DNA from: an uncultured Bacteroidota bacterium
GTDB taxonomy: Bacteria; Bacteroidota; Bacteroidia; Chitinophagales; Chitinophagaceae
NCBI GenBank assembly: GCA_903825065.1
Contig: CAIJZG010000331.1
Span: forward strand, 1-7,589
Direction: 5' to 3'
DNA: 7,589 nt
In this document: piece by piece, positions 1-7,438 of the stretch
Layout of the letters: every line of letters begins with the position of its first letter
Position numbering within the stretch: position 1 is the stretch's first letter
Program-made: the position numbers and the translations under genes
The notes under the pieces: model-generated
Database searches by the model: none
The model's input: only the letters and a program-made list of their open reading frames with translations
Told to the model about the DNA's origin: nothing

Positions 1-72
1 GACAAAATACCTGAGTTTTTCCATGAAAAAAGCTTTGCTATTTACCTGTCTTCTGAACTTGTGAAATTCTAG
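1..72 (+). CDS. Possible 3' end of an unidentified upstream gene
   Basis: Frame 1 is open from the window edge for 23 codons and ends at TAG (70-72). The visible C-terminus (DKIPEFFHEKSFAIYLSSEL, then VKF) has an ordinary soluble-protein composition, but it is too short to identify. It lies 12 bases before a possible TTG start of the flippase fragment, in the same frame. That spacing would fit two adjacent genes of a polysaccharide cluster. It could equally be a chance open stretch. Confidence 0.25.
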   Translation, partial: DKIPEFFHEKSFAIYLSSELVKF

Positions 73-84
73 AAATTTTTCAAT

Positions 85-432
85 TTGTTCTGTATATTCC
101 ATCTAGGAATACAGTTTCTACCGAGATATAAAACTCTGATGGGAGCCAAATTTGGGCTAGAACATTTGGATAAATTATGGATGCTTGAAGGTGGGATTAT
201 TACAGTCGGGCATTGGGCTCAACTCCAAACGCTGATTGAATTGATAGTTTCACCCATAGCAGCAGGCATTGCGGTGGGTCTTTCGATCTCAGTCGCTCAA
301 GACCAAAAATCTAGCACTTCCAGCATCCTACTGAGCTCTTACCTCCTGAGCCTAATTACCATTTTGCCGTTTCTTCTATTGCTCATTATTTTTTCTAAAA
401 ATGTCAGTGTTTGGATTGGACTAGAAGCTTAA
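85..432 (+). CDS. Truncated Wzx/MATE-like polysaccharide flippase (N-terminal part)
   Basis: This reads as the N-terminal 115 residues of a lipid-linked oligosaccharide flippase of the Wzx/polysaccharide-transport type, which moves O-antigen or capsule repeat units across the inner membrane. Such proteins are usually about 400-480 residues with 12 or more helices. Seen here are a hydrophobic N-terminal stretch, a family-like GHWAQLQTLIEL segment followed by a small-residue-rich helix (about 48-70), a polar loop (72-80) and a second long helix (about 81-103). The frame then stops at TAA (430-432), immediately against the convergent adenine deaminase stop (433-435), so three quarters of the protein is missing. 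The start is uncertain: TTG at 85 keeps the N-terminal hydrophobic segment, while the first ATG is at 139; neither has a clear ribosome binding site. Leucine codons are mostly CTN (17 of 22, only one TTA), unlike the genes to the right. The family call is from memory of its sequence style. The fragment is a gene remnant or one side of an assembly join. Confidence 0.5.
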   Translation: MFCIFHLGIQFLPRYKTLMGAKFGLEHLDKLWMLEGGIITVGHWAQLQTLIELIVSPIAAGIAVGLSISVAQDQKSSTSSILLSSYLLSLITILPFLLLLIIFSKNVSVWIGLEA

Positions 433-435
433 TTA
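421..435. other. Probable left junction between flippase fragment and ade region
   Basis: The flippase-like reading frame stays coherent up to about 429 and then meets a stop at 430-432. The adenine deaminase C-terminus on the other strand is complete and ends at 433-435, so there is no intergenic space. A flippase cut at one quarter of its length, touching a complete convergent gene of different leucine codon use, suggests a join between two sources within roughly these bases. An AAGCTT site lies at 425-430, but the same hexamer occurs several times in the window, so it is not evidence of cloning. Confidence 0.4.
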
Positions 436-2088
436 TTCATTAGGCAGGAAAGAAAAATTATCTCCGTCAAAAAGCCCTTTATCACTCAATTTTAAATGAG
501 GTATAACTAGCAATGCCATAAAGCTTAATGTCATGAAAGGCGCTTGCAGATTACTTCCTAGATTCTTAGCCATGGCATCGATGGCAGTATAAGCTGCTGC
601 TACTTCATAGCCATCTTTCGCACTCATTAAGCCGGCAACTGGCAAGCCCAAAACTAGTTCGTTTAAGCCATCTACACAACTTACCCCACCCCTTTCTTCA
701 ATCACTAAATTGATAGCTTGAGCAAGACTTTCATCATCTGTTCCTACTGCCACTATATTATGACTGTCATGTGCCACAGAAGATGCAATAGCGCCTTTTT
801 TAAAACCAAAATTTTTGATAAAACATTTAGCGATGGGTGCAGCATGATACCTGTTAACCACCACCATTTTTAATTGGTCTTTCGAAGGATCGCTTATGAA
901 ATGATTATTTTCAATAGTGGGACTTAACCAAAGTTTATTAGTAATCAGTTGGCCGTCGAGTGCTTCTATCACTGCAATATTTCCATGACTAGTTGGATAA
1001 GTTCCAACAGGAATTAATAAATCTGTTGATTTAATTTTTTCACATACAAATTGATTGATGGGTTCTTCAACAACAGATTTAATAAAGCTTTTCCCATTTT
1101 CTGCAACAAGTTCGCCTTTAATAAATGTTTTATTGATCTTGAATTCGGTTAATGAATCAGTCACAATAAAATCAGCATCATCGCCTTCATATAATAAGCC
1201 TACATCAAGTTTATAATGTAGAACAGGATTTATGCAAGCTGCTTTAAGTACAGAGAATAGATCTATGCCTTTTGCAATGGCACGTGCACAGAGTTGGTTA
1301 ATATGGCCAGCTTTTAAACTGTCGGGATGTTTATCATCGCTGCAGAATAAGATCATGTTGGGGTAATCTTCGAGTAATTCTATGAGTGCCTCAAAATTCT
1401 TTGCAGCACTACCTTCACGGATAATAATTTTCATACCATACTCGAGTTTGTCGAGCGCTTCTTCTGCCGTGAAGCATTCATGATCGGTAGAAATACCAGC
1501 TTCGATATAAGTCTTTGCTGTTTCTCCTCTTAAGCCCGGAGCATGACCGTCAATGGGTTTACCTAATGCATGCGCATAACGGAGCTTTTGCATAACTTCA
1601 GGATCTTTGTATAGCACGCCAGGAAAATTCATCATTTCACTGAGGTATTTGATCTCCTCTTTTTCTAACAATTTTTTTACATCATCTGCATTCAAAGAAG
1701 CACCTGCTGTTTCAAAAATGGTGGCAGGTACGCAGCTAGGTGCTCCGAAATTAAATTTGAATGGAACTTTTTTTCCATTATTGATCATGAATTCAACTCC
1801 TTCCATTCCACATACATTGGCAATCTCGTGTGGATCGCTAACAGTAGCAACGGTTCCGTGAACTACTGCAAGTCTTGCAAACTCGCTTGGAATGAGCATA
1901 CTGCTTTCGATATGAACATGACTATCAACAAAACCTGGCAAAATAAAATTATTTGTAGGCTTTTCGGTATTCCCTGATGGTGCAATAGTTTTGATCTTCC
2001 CATCTACTACTTCAATAGTTGCTTCGAAAATCGATTTATTTAGGATGTCAACGATATTCCCAGTTATTGTAAAGCTTTGTTGGTTCAT
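433..2088 (-). CDS. ade: Adenine deaminase
   Basis: A cytoplasmic purine-salvage enzyme that hydrolyses adenine to hypoxanthine and ammonia (EC 3.5.4.2), a member of the amidohydrolase superfamily. At 551 residues it has the usual length. A small N-terminal beta domain (about 1-50) leads into the metal-dependent barrel. The HxH metal motif is at 57-59 in the sequence VDSHVHIESS. It is followed by SDPHEIANVCG (84-94), a likely bridging glutamate at E151 in EMMNFPGV, GHAPG with H182, DHECF with H203, and CSDDKHP with D251/D252. The C-terminal domain carries the family's VAHDSHNIVAVGTDD segment (438-452) and ends normally at about KGLFDGDNFSFLPNE, so the gene is complete. Roles of individual residues follow the known family, where the site holds two metal ions (Fe or Mn). 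The ATG at 2086-2088 starts a proper N-terminus; upstream there is only an A-rich AAGAAAA, normal for Bacteroidota. It is divergent from the GH31 gene with 49 bases between them. No good minus-strand promoter is evident; the best -7-like sequence (2133-2126, TTTATTTG) has one mismatch. Confidence 0.96.
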   Translation of the reverse strand: MNQQSFTITGNIVDILNKSIFEATIEVVDGKIKTIAPSGNTEKPTNNFILPGFVDSHVHIESSMLIPSEFARLAVVHGTVATVSDPHEIANVCGMEGVEFMINNGKKVPFKFNFGAPSCVPATIFETAGASLNADDVKKLLEKEEIKYLSEMMNFPGVLYKDPEVMQKLRYAHALGKPIDGHAPGLRGETAKTYIEAGISTDHECFTAEEALDKLEYGMKIIIREGSAAKNFEALIELLEDYPNMILFCSDDKHPDSLKAGHINQLCARAIAKGIDLFSVLKAACINPVLHYKLDVGLLYEGDDADFIVTDSLTEFKINKTFIKGELVAENGKSFIKSVVEEPINQFVCEKIKSTDLLIPVGTYPTSHGNIAVIEALDGQLITNKLWLSPTIENNHFISDPSKDQLKMVVVNRYHAAPIAKCFIKNFGFKKGAIASSVAHDSHNIVAVGTDDESLAQAINLVIEERGGVSCVDGLNELVLGLPVAGLMSAKDGYEVAAAYTAIDAMAKNLGSNLQAPFMTLSFMALLVIPHLKLSDKGLFDGDNFSFLPNE

Positions 2089-2109
2089 GGTTTTCTTGTG
2101 CTAAATTTG
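2080..2109 (+). promoter_or_regulatory. Bacteroidota-type promoter for the GH31 gene
   Basis: TTG at 2080-2082 is followed after 19 bases by TAAATTTG at 2102-2109. This matches the Bacteroidota primary sigma-factor pattern TTG-N17-23-TAnnTTTG exactly. A TTTG at 2076-2079 gives an alternative upstream box with 22-base spacing. Transcription would start near 2114-2117, leaving a leader of about 20-25 bases before the ATG at 2138. The upstream box lies inside the first codons of ade on the other strand. The assignment comes from pattern matching only. Confidence 0.6.
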
Positions 2110-2137
2110 AACTCATTATAGATCTCAAATAAAAAGT

Positions 2138-4555
2138 ATGAAATCCTTTTTTAGTATTCTGTTTTGCGGGCTTCTTTGTACGAATGTTCTTTCCGCACAG
2201 AACGAGTTCAAAGTTCTATCAAAAAATACGGAAACACAAAAAGGAATCTTTCGTCAGGAATATTATAATCGTGATATCAGGAAATTTATTTACGAGCCAT
2301 CGGGATATCAAAAAAATGATAAAATTACCAATGCTGTTGTTGAGAAACCCATTATTATTGAAACCAAAGGAACTGATATCATAAAGGGACGTGCTACTTT
2401 GCTTTATGCAAAAGGATCAGATAAGCATATTTCCATTTCTGTTTTGCCAGATACAAATGGGTTTAGAGGGTTTCGAATAAATTTAGAAGATGGAGAACAA
2501 ATATTTGGTGGTGGAGAAAGGGCATTGCCTTTGAATAGAAGAGGGTATCGTTTTAATTTGTACAATAATCCTTGGTATGGTTATAGCGAAGGGGCTGATA
2601 ATTTAAATTTTTCTGTTCCATTCTTTACTTCTTCCAAGGGATATGGATTGTTTTTTGATAACGGTTCAAAAGGTTATGCGGATATTGGTAAAACAAATCC
2701 ATCTGTTTTTGAAGTGGGGTTTTTGAGTGGTGAAATAAATGTGTACGTGATTTTTGGAGAAACCTATCAAGAGATTTTAACTTCTTACCAAAAGCTTACT
2801 GGATTTCAACCGATGCCTCCAAAATGGGCGATGGGAAATTTCATGAGTCGTTTTGGATATACGAGCGAAAAACAAACCAAGGATATTGCTGCAAAAATGC
2901 GCGCAGAAAAAATTCCTTTCGATGCTGTGATCTTTGATTTATTTTGGTTTGGCGATAGCATTAAAAATACTTTGGGCAATATTGATTGGGTAAATAAATC
3001 TAAATGGCCCAACCCAAAGCAGATGATCGCAGATCTTAAAAAAGATAACCTCAATTCAATCTTAATTACGGAACCTTTTTTCTTAAAGGGTACAAAATCT
3101 TATCCATTTGCAGAACAGTATCTGGCGAAAGATAGTGCGGGTAAGGCGTATCAGCTACAAGACTTTTATTTTGGTAAAGGGGGTTTGTTAGATATTTTTA
3201 GAAAAGACGCCGGTGATTGGTTATGGAGCTATCACTATAAAAAACAAATTGCCAATGGTGTAGCAGGATGGTGGACTGATTTGGGCGAACCAGAAAAACA
3301 TCCATCTGATATATTGCATAATTTAAAAGACCTAGGGGTGAGTCGAATGATGCAAGCAGATGAAGTACATAATTTATACGGGCATTATTGGAATAAAATG
3401 TTGTTTGATAATTATGCCAAAGAATTTCCGAACACAAGATTGTTTCACCTGAATCGTTCAGGTTTTTCTGGAAGTCAGCGTTATAGTATTTTTCCATGGA
3501 CTGGTGATATCAGCAGATCCTGGAGTGGCTTGCGAGCGCAATTGACGAATGTACTTGGTATGAGTATGAGCGGGATTCCATATATACATAGTGATGCGGG
3601 AGGCTTTGCGATGGGAGAGGGTGATGCAGAATTATATTTGAGGTGGTTACAGTTTTCTTTATTTACGCCAATCTTTCGTCCACATGGTACTGCATTATTT
3701 GAAGTAGATCCGAATGCTTTTAGTTATCCGAGTGAACCTGCATTGGCAGAGAAATCTGTTTTAGACAATGTTAAAAAAGTAGTGGATCAGCGATATCAAT
3801 TATTGCCGTACAATTACACATTGGCGTATCGACAAGCTGCATTTGGTGAGCCTTTAATTAAGCCAATGTATTATCAATATCAAAACGATGAGAGAGCTGT
3901 TTCCATTGAAGACCAGTTTATTTGGGGCGATGCATTTATGATTGCGCCAGTTTTAGTTAAAGGGCAAAAGTCTAGAGATGTTTATTTGCCAGAAGGTAAT
4001 TGGTACGATTATCATTCGCATCAATTTTTTGCTGGAAAACAAACAATTAGTTTTAATACAGATGATTTTAAATATCCAGTTCTTATTAAAGCAGGTAGTT
4101 TTATTCCACAATATTTGAATCGGGTTAAAAATACGCTGGAACAAAAATCAGAAACCTTAACTGTGTTATATATTCCATCTGAAAAATCGAGTAGTTATCA
4201 GTTATATTTTGATGATGGAATTTCAAAGAATGCTATTAGTAGTAAACAATATGAATTAATAAATTTCAGTTCAAAAGGTAAAACTGCTTCTACACTAGAA
4301 ATTATGATTAATTCAAATGGTGGTAATTATTCTGGAAAAATGGCTCAACGGAAAATAAATTTTCAAATACCCGGTATCGAACAAATGCCAAAAAAAATTA
4401 CTATTAATAAACAATCATTATCCATCCTTGATGCCAGCGAAACAAGGGGGATAAGCGCAGGTGAACAAGCTATTTGGAATTTAGGAAAACAGCATCAATT
4501 GTTGCTGCCCGTAGGTTTTAGCAGTAAACCAATACAAATTTTGATAAATTGGTAA
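2138..4555 (+). CDS. Secreted GH31 alpha-glucosidase / alpha-transglucosylase (Agd31B-like)
   Basis: An exported retaining enzyme of glycoside hydrolase family 31, acting on alpha-glucans or malto-oligosaccharides, probably in the periplasm. Residues 1-20 form a signal peptide (lysine, hydrophobic core, then VLSA|Q); no lipobox fits, so it should not be a lipoprotein. An N-terminal beta-sandwich (about 30-220) precedes the (beta/alpha)8 barrel (about 225-570), with beta domains to residue 805. Visible motifs are FDLFWFGD (266-273), GWWTDLGEPE with the nucleophile at D381, WTGDISRSW with the acid/base at D457, and HSDAGGF (484-490), so the active site is intact. The phrases around FWFGDSIKNTLGN, ITEPFF and DLGEPEKHP resemble Cellvibrio Agd31B, an oligosaccharide 4-alpha-glucosyltransferase, more than typical maltases. 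This is from memory, so transglucosylase versus glucosidase remains open. The length is typical for the group (about 800). The start is supported by the signal peptide and the upstream promoter. No T9SS C-terminal sorting domain is seen. The BNR protein follows after 66 bases on the same strand. Confidence 0.92.
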   Translation: MKSFFSILFCGLLCTNVLSAQNEFKVLSKNTETQKGIFRQEYYNRDIRKFIYEPSGYQKNDKITNAVVEKPIIIETKGTDIIKGRATLLYAKGSDKHISISVLPDTNGFRGFRINLEDGEQIFGGGERALPLNRRGYRFNLYNNPWYGYSEGADNLNFSVPFFTSSKGYGLFFDNGSKGYADIGKTNPSVFEVGFLSGEINVYVIFGETYQEILTSYQKLTGFQPMPPKWAMGNFMSRFGYTSEKQTKDIAAKMRAEKIPFDAVIFDLFWFGDSIKNTLGNIDWVNKSKWPNPKQMIADLKKDNLNSILITEPFFLKGTKSYPFAEQYLAKDSAGKAYQLQDFYFGKGGLLDIFRKDAGDWLWSYHYKKQIANGVAGWWTDLGEPEKHPSDILHNLKDLGVSRMMQADEVHNLYGHYWNKMLFDNYAKEFPNTRLFHLNRSGFSGSQRYSIFPWTGDISRSWSGLRAQLTNVLGMSMSGIPYIHSDAGGFAMGEGDAELYLRWLQFSLFTPIFRPHGTALFEVDPNAFSYPSEPALAEKSVLDNVKKVVDQRYQLLPYNYTLAYRQAAFGEPLIKPMYYQYQNDERAVSIEDQFIWGDAFMIAPVLVKGQKSRDVYLPEGNWYDYHSHQFFAGKQTISFNTDDFKYPVLIKAGSFIPQYLNRVKNTLEQKSETLTVLYIPSEKSSSYQLYFDDGISKNAISSKQYELINFSSKGKTASTLEIMINSNGGNYSGKMAQRKINFQIPGIEQMPKKITINKQSLSILDASETRGISAGEQAIWNLGKQHQLLLPVGFSSKPIQILINW
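3447..3468 (+). other. Terminator-like hairpin inside the GH31 gene
   Basis: ACCTGAA (3447-3453) and TTCAGGT (3457-3463) form a perfect seven-pair stem around a TCG loop. The stem is followed directly by a run of T residues (3464-3467, then C). It has the form of a short intrinsic terminator but sits in the coding sequence for the HLNRSGF segment of the enzyme. It may be a chance product of the codons. Confidence 0.3.
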
Positions 4556-4567
4556 ACCATTTATCAA
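4541..4567 (+). terminator. Hairpin at the GH31 stop codon, possible weak terminator
   Basis: TTGATAAAT (4541-4549) pairs perfectly with ATTTATCAA (4559-4567). After one bulged T (4550) the stem continues as GG/CC around the loop TAAA (4553-4556). The GH31 stop codon TAA (4553-4555) lies in that loop. No T-run follows, so this is not a classical Rho-independent terminator. It could be a weak terminator, an mRNA 3'-end or processing structure, or an attenuator between the GH31 and BNR genes. Confidence 0.3.
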
Positions 4568-4621
4568 TTGCATTGTTCAAAATAAATTTAGATCACTAAC
4601 TTAATAGCCAATTCTATAAAC

Positions 4622-7438
4622 ATGAGAAAGTATTCCCTCCTGCTTGCCATGGCAAGTATCTTATTTTTTTCTGCTATGGCGCAGAAGAAAAATGCTAAAG
4701 CAACATTAGTTCCAAGTATGGAATCAAATGCTGATTCAATTTTGTTTTCAAAATTAAAGTATCGTTTAGTTGGTCCTTTCAGAGGTGGTCGAAGCGGTGC
4801 AGTTACTGGAAGTTATAAAAACAAAATGAACTTCTATTTTGGTAGTACTGGTGGCGGTGTTTGGAAAACAACAGATGGTGGAAGTAACTGGAAAAATATT
4901 ACTGATAAGTATTTTGGTGGAACGATAGGTTCTGTTGCAGTAGCACCTAGTGATGAATCAATTATCTATGTTGGTGAAGGGGAGAACACCATGCGAGGCA
5001 ATGTGGCCGAGGGCTTGGGCGGTATGTGGCGTTCAACCGATGGTGGCAGAACCTGGAATAATTTAGGTTTAAAAGAAGGCAGGCATATTACTCGAATCAT
5101 CATTGATCCTAAAGATCCAAATACGGTTGTAGTAGGTGTTATGGGGCATTTATTCGGACCCAATGAAGAACGGGGAGTTTATAAAACAACTGATGGTGGT
5201 AAAACCTGGAAACGAACATTATTCGCGAATAGTTTAACTGGTTGCTCAGATTTAGTGAGTGAGCCAGGTAATCCATCTGTATTATATGCAGGTATGTGGC
5301 ATGTAATACGCACACCCTATAGTATGGAAAGCGGTGGTGAAGGAAGTGGTCTTTATAAATCAATTGATGGTGGAGAAACCTGGAAAAATATTTCAACCAA
5401 CAAAGGTTTTCCAAAAGGCATCTGGGGTATTGTAGGTGTTGCTATTGCCCCTTCAAATACAGATAAAATATTTGCATTAGTTGAAAATGCAAATGGTGGT
5501 TTGTTTGTAAGTAATGATGGGGGAGACACATGGTCCTTGCAATGCAGTGATAATAATATACGTCAGCGTGCATGGTATTATTCAAAAGTTTATGTAGATC
5601 CCAAAAACGAAAATTTAGTGTACTGTCCGAATGTTGAATTCATGCGCAGTAGAGATGGGGGTAAAACTTTTACTTCAGTGAATACACCACATGGCGATCA
5701 CCATGATTTATGGATCGATCCAGAAGATGGGAATAGAATGATTGTTGCAGATGACGGTGGCGCACAAATCAGTTATGATGCTGCGAATAATTGGAGTAGT
5801 TTAATGAACCAACCAACAGCCCAAATATATCGTGTAACAACCGATAATGCTTTCCCTTATCATATATTGGGTGCACAACAAGATAATAGTACTATTCGCA
5901 TTAAGAGTAGAACTAGCGGTGCAGGTATCACGGAAAAAGATTGGGAAAGTACAGCTGGTGCAGAAAGTGGTTATGTAATAGCAGATCCTAATAATCCTGA
6001 TGTGGTTTATGGAGGTAACTATGGAGGATATCTCTCGAGATTAGATCATAAAACCGGAGAGAATAGAGCCATTAATGTTTGGCCTGATAATCCAATGGGA
6101 GCCGGTGCTGATGTGCAGAAATACCGTTTCCAATGGAATTTCCCTTTTTTCTTTTCTCCACATAATCCTAAGCGATTATATGTTGGAGGAGACCATTTAT
6201 TTGTAACTGAAAATGAAGGTCAAAGCTGGGAAACAATTAGTCCGGATTTAACTACCAACGAAAAAAGCAAACAAATTTCAAGTGGTGGTACGATAACCAA
6301 AGACAATACTTCTGTTGAATATTATTGTACCATATTCACAGGAATAGAATCAAGTTTAGAAAAAGATTTACTTTGGATAGGAAGTGATGATGGGGTGTTA
6401 AGTATGAGTAAGGATGCAGGAAAAAATTGGGAAAATGTTACCCCACCTGCTGCAGGAAAGTGGATGATGTGGAATTGTATAGAAAACGATCCCTTTAAAA
6501 AAGGAACTGCTTATGTGGTAGGGACAAAGTATAAATCAGACGATTTTACTCCCTATATGTATAAGACAGAAGACTATGGAAAAACATGGCAAACCATCAC
6601 CAATGGGATTAATAAAATGCATTTCACAAGAGCATTAAGAGCAGATCATAAGCGACCAGGATTATTGTATGCGGGCACAGAGTATGGTATGTATATTAGT
6701 TTTGATTATGGTGCAAATTGGAAAAAATTCCAGTTGAATTTACCGGTTGTGCCGATCACTGATATGACAATAAAAGATAATGATTTAATTGTAGCTACAC
6801 AGGGCCGGGCTTTTTGGGCAATTGATGATTTGAGTTTAATACAACAGAAAGAAGAAACTGTATTGGAAAAAAGTCTGCACGTATTTGCAGTAAATGAAGC
6901 GTATAGAACAGAAGGTGGCGGAGGACGAAGACAACGTGGTGGAACTGGTTTGCAGAATATGGGAGAGAATCCTGCATCAGGAGTAGTATTTAATTACTTT
7001 TTGAAAGATGCAACAGATTCATCCAAAGTATCAATTAGCATTTTTGATAAACAGCATAAATTAATTAAAACCTTTAGCAAAAAATCGAAGGAAGCTGGGG
7101 ACAAGCTTGATTTTTCTGCAGGCATGAATCAGTTTGTTTGGGATATGAATTACCCGCCTGCAGAAAAAGCAGAGGGTATGATTTTGTGGAACGGTAGTAT
7201 TGGTTCTGTAAAAGCGGCACCCGATTTCGATGTTATTCTAAATTCCCCAGATTGTATTTTTTCAGTAGACGCATATCCTTGCCCCGGTTGGTTAGACGTT
7301 GTCGTCGATAAAAGTACTGCATGGTTGTCTGTTAAAAATCCAAAAATTCCAACCGTTCCTTTGCCATATCCGCATTCAATACCCCAATACGGGGTTACTG
7401 GACCATTTGGATCATGCCATACATTTATACAGGGTTGA
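4622..7438 (+). CDS. Secreted VPS10/sortilin-type BNR (Asp-box) protein, C-terminus replaced
   Basis: An exported beta-propeller protein of the group annotated as VPS10 domain or BNR-repeat glycosyl hydrolase-like, abundant in Bacteroidota. Its biochemical role is not established, and no catalytic residues can be assigned. A signal peptide (1-20, cleavage at AMA|Q) is followed by RLVGPFRGGRSGAVTG (48-63), typical of the family's start. Ten Asp-box-like repeats of the form S/T-x-D-x-G-x-T-W have their Asp (or Asn) at residues 85, 140, 191, 249, 299, 345, 531, 598, 651 and 695. The first six are near canonical; the later ones are degenerate. A Gly/Arg-rich linker (about 762-775) leads to a FlgD-like Ig domain (about 785 onward) containing FVWDMNYPPAEKAEGMILW. 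After residue about 867 (position about 7220) the sequence stops resembling the family; the last 72 residues to TGA (7436-7438) are the antisense of a phage gene. Family members run to about 1,000-1,100 residues, so roughly 150-200 native residues are missing. No perfect promoter is seen in the 66-base gap; TAAATTTA (4583-4590) is one base from the -7 consensus but lacks a well-spaced TTG. Co-transcription with GH31 is possible. Confidence 0.85.
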   Translation: MRKYSLLLAMASILFFSAMAQKKNAKATLVPSMESNADSILFSKLKYRLVGPFRGGRSGAVTGSYKNKMNFYFGSTGGGVWKTTDGGSNWKNITDKYFGGTIGSVAVAPSDESIIYVGEGENTMRGNVAEGLGGMWRSTDGGRTWNNLGLKEGRHITRIIIDPKDPNTVVVGVMGHLFGPNEERGVYKTTDGGKTWKRTLFANSLTGCSDLVSEPGNPSVLYAGMWHVIRTPYSMESGGEGSGLYKSIDGGETWKNISTNKGFPKGIWGIVGVAIAPSNTDKIFALVENANGGLFVSNDGGDTWSLQCSDNNIRQRAWYYSKVYVDPKNENLVYCPNVEFMRSRDGGKTFTSVNTPHGDHHDLWIDPEDGNRMIVADDGGAQISYDAANNWSSLMNQPTAQIYRVTTDNAFPYHILGAQQDNSTIRIKSRTSGAGITEKDWESTAGAESGYVIADPNNPDVVYGGNYGGYLSRLDHKTGENRAINVWPDNPMGAGADVQKYRFQWNFPFFFSPHNPKRLYVGGDHLFVTENEGQSWETISPDLTTNEKSKQISSGGTITKDNTSVEYYCTIFTGIESSLEKDLLWIGSDDGVLSMSKDAGKNWENVTPPAAGKWMMWNCIENDPFKKGTAYVVGTKYKSDDFTPYMYKTEDYGKTWQTITNGINKMHFTRALRADHKRPGLLYAGTEYGMYISFDYGANWKKFQLNLPVVPITDMTIKDNDLIVATQGRAFWAIDDLSLIQQKEETVLEKSLHVFAVNEAYRTEGGGGRRQRGGTGLQNMGENPASGVVFNYFLKDATDSSKVSISIFDKQHKLIKTFSKKSKEAGDKLDFSAGMNQFVWDMNYPPAEKAEGMILWNGSIGSVKAAPDFDVILNSPDCIFSVDAYPCPGWLDVVVDKSTAWLSVKNPKIPTVPLPYPHSIPQYGVTGPFGSCHTFIQG
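7216..7222. other. Right junction: host BNR gene joined to phage gene
   Basis: On the plus strand, the BNR protein is family-like up to WNGSIGSVKAAP and then loses all resemblance. On the minus strand, the phage protein is coherent up to ITSKSGA and then turns into the antisense of the BNR gene. The two limits meet within about seven bases (GGCACCC region), where a few bases fit both partners, as in microhomology joining. There is no direct repeat, integrase or attachment site visible. Confidence 0.7.

Noticed and set aside
23..62. Small plus-strand frame starting MKKALLFTC as a signal-peptide-like peptide
   Set aside because: It is only 13 codons before TGA, with no continuation, and is best explained as chance.
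425..430. HindIII site at the left junction as a cloning-vector join
   Set aside because: AAGCTT also occurs at several other places in the window, including inside genes, so it carries no information.
1607..1861. Plus-strand open frame inside ade
   Set aside because: It is a shadow of the well-supported adenine deaminase, with no family resemblance.
3198..3497. Minus-strand open frame of 99 codons inside the GH31 gene
   Set aside because: It overlaps the catalytic core coding sequence and reads as antisense, with no ribosome binding site or recognisable domain.
7150..7218. C-terminal 22 or so residues of the minus-strand phage frame (ending in SAFSAGG)
   Set aside because: They are the antisense of the family-conserved PPAEKAEGMILWNG segment of the BNR protein, so they are not native phage sequence.
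7382..7396. Hairpin ACCCC-AATAC-GGGGT as a terminator or regulatory element
   Set aside because: It is only five pairs, has no T-run, and lies in the phage coding region where it encodes PYWG; it is likely chance.
7223..7438. The last 72 residues of the 938-residue plus-strand frame as a novel C-terminal domain
   Set aside because: The opposite strand of the same bases encodes a coherent phage-like protein, so this tail is an antisense read-through past the junction.
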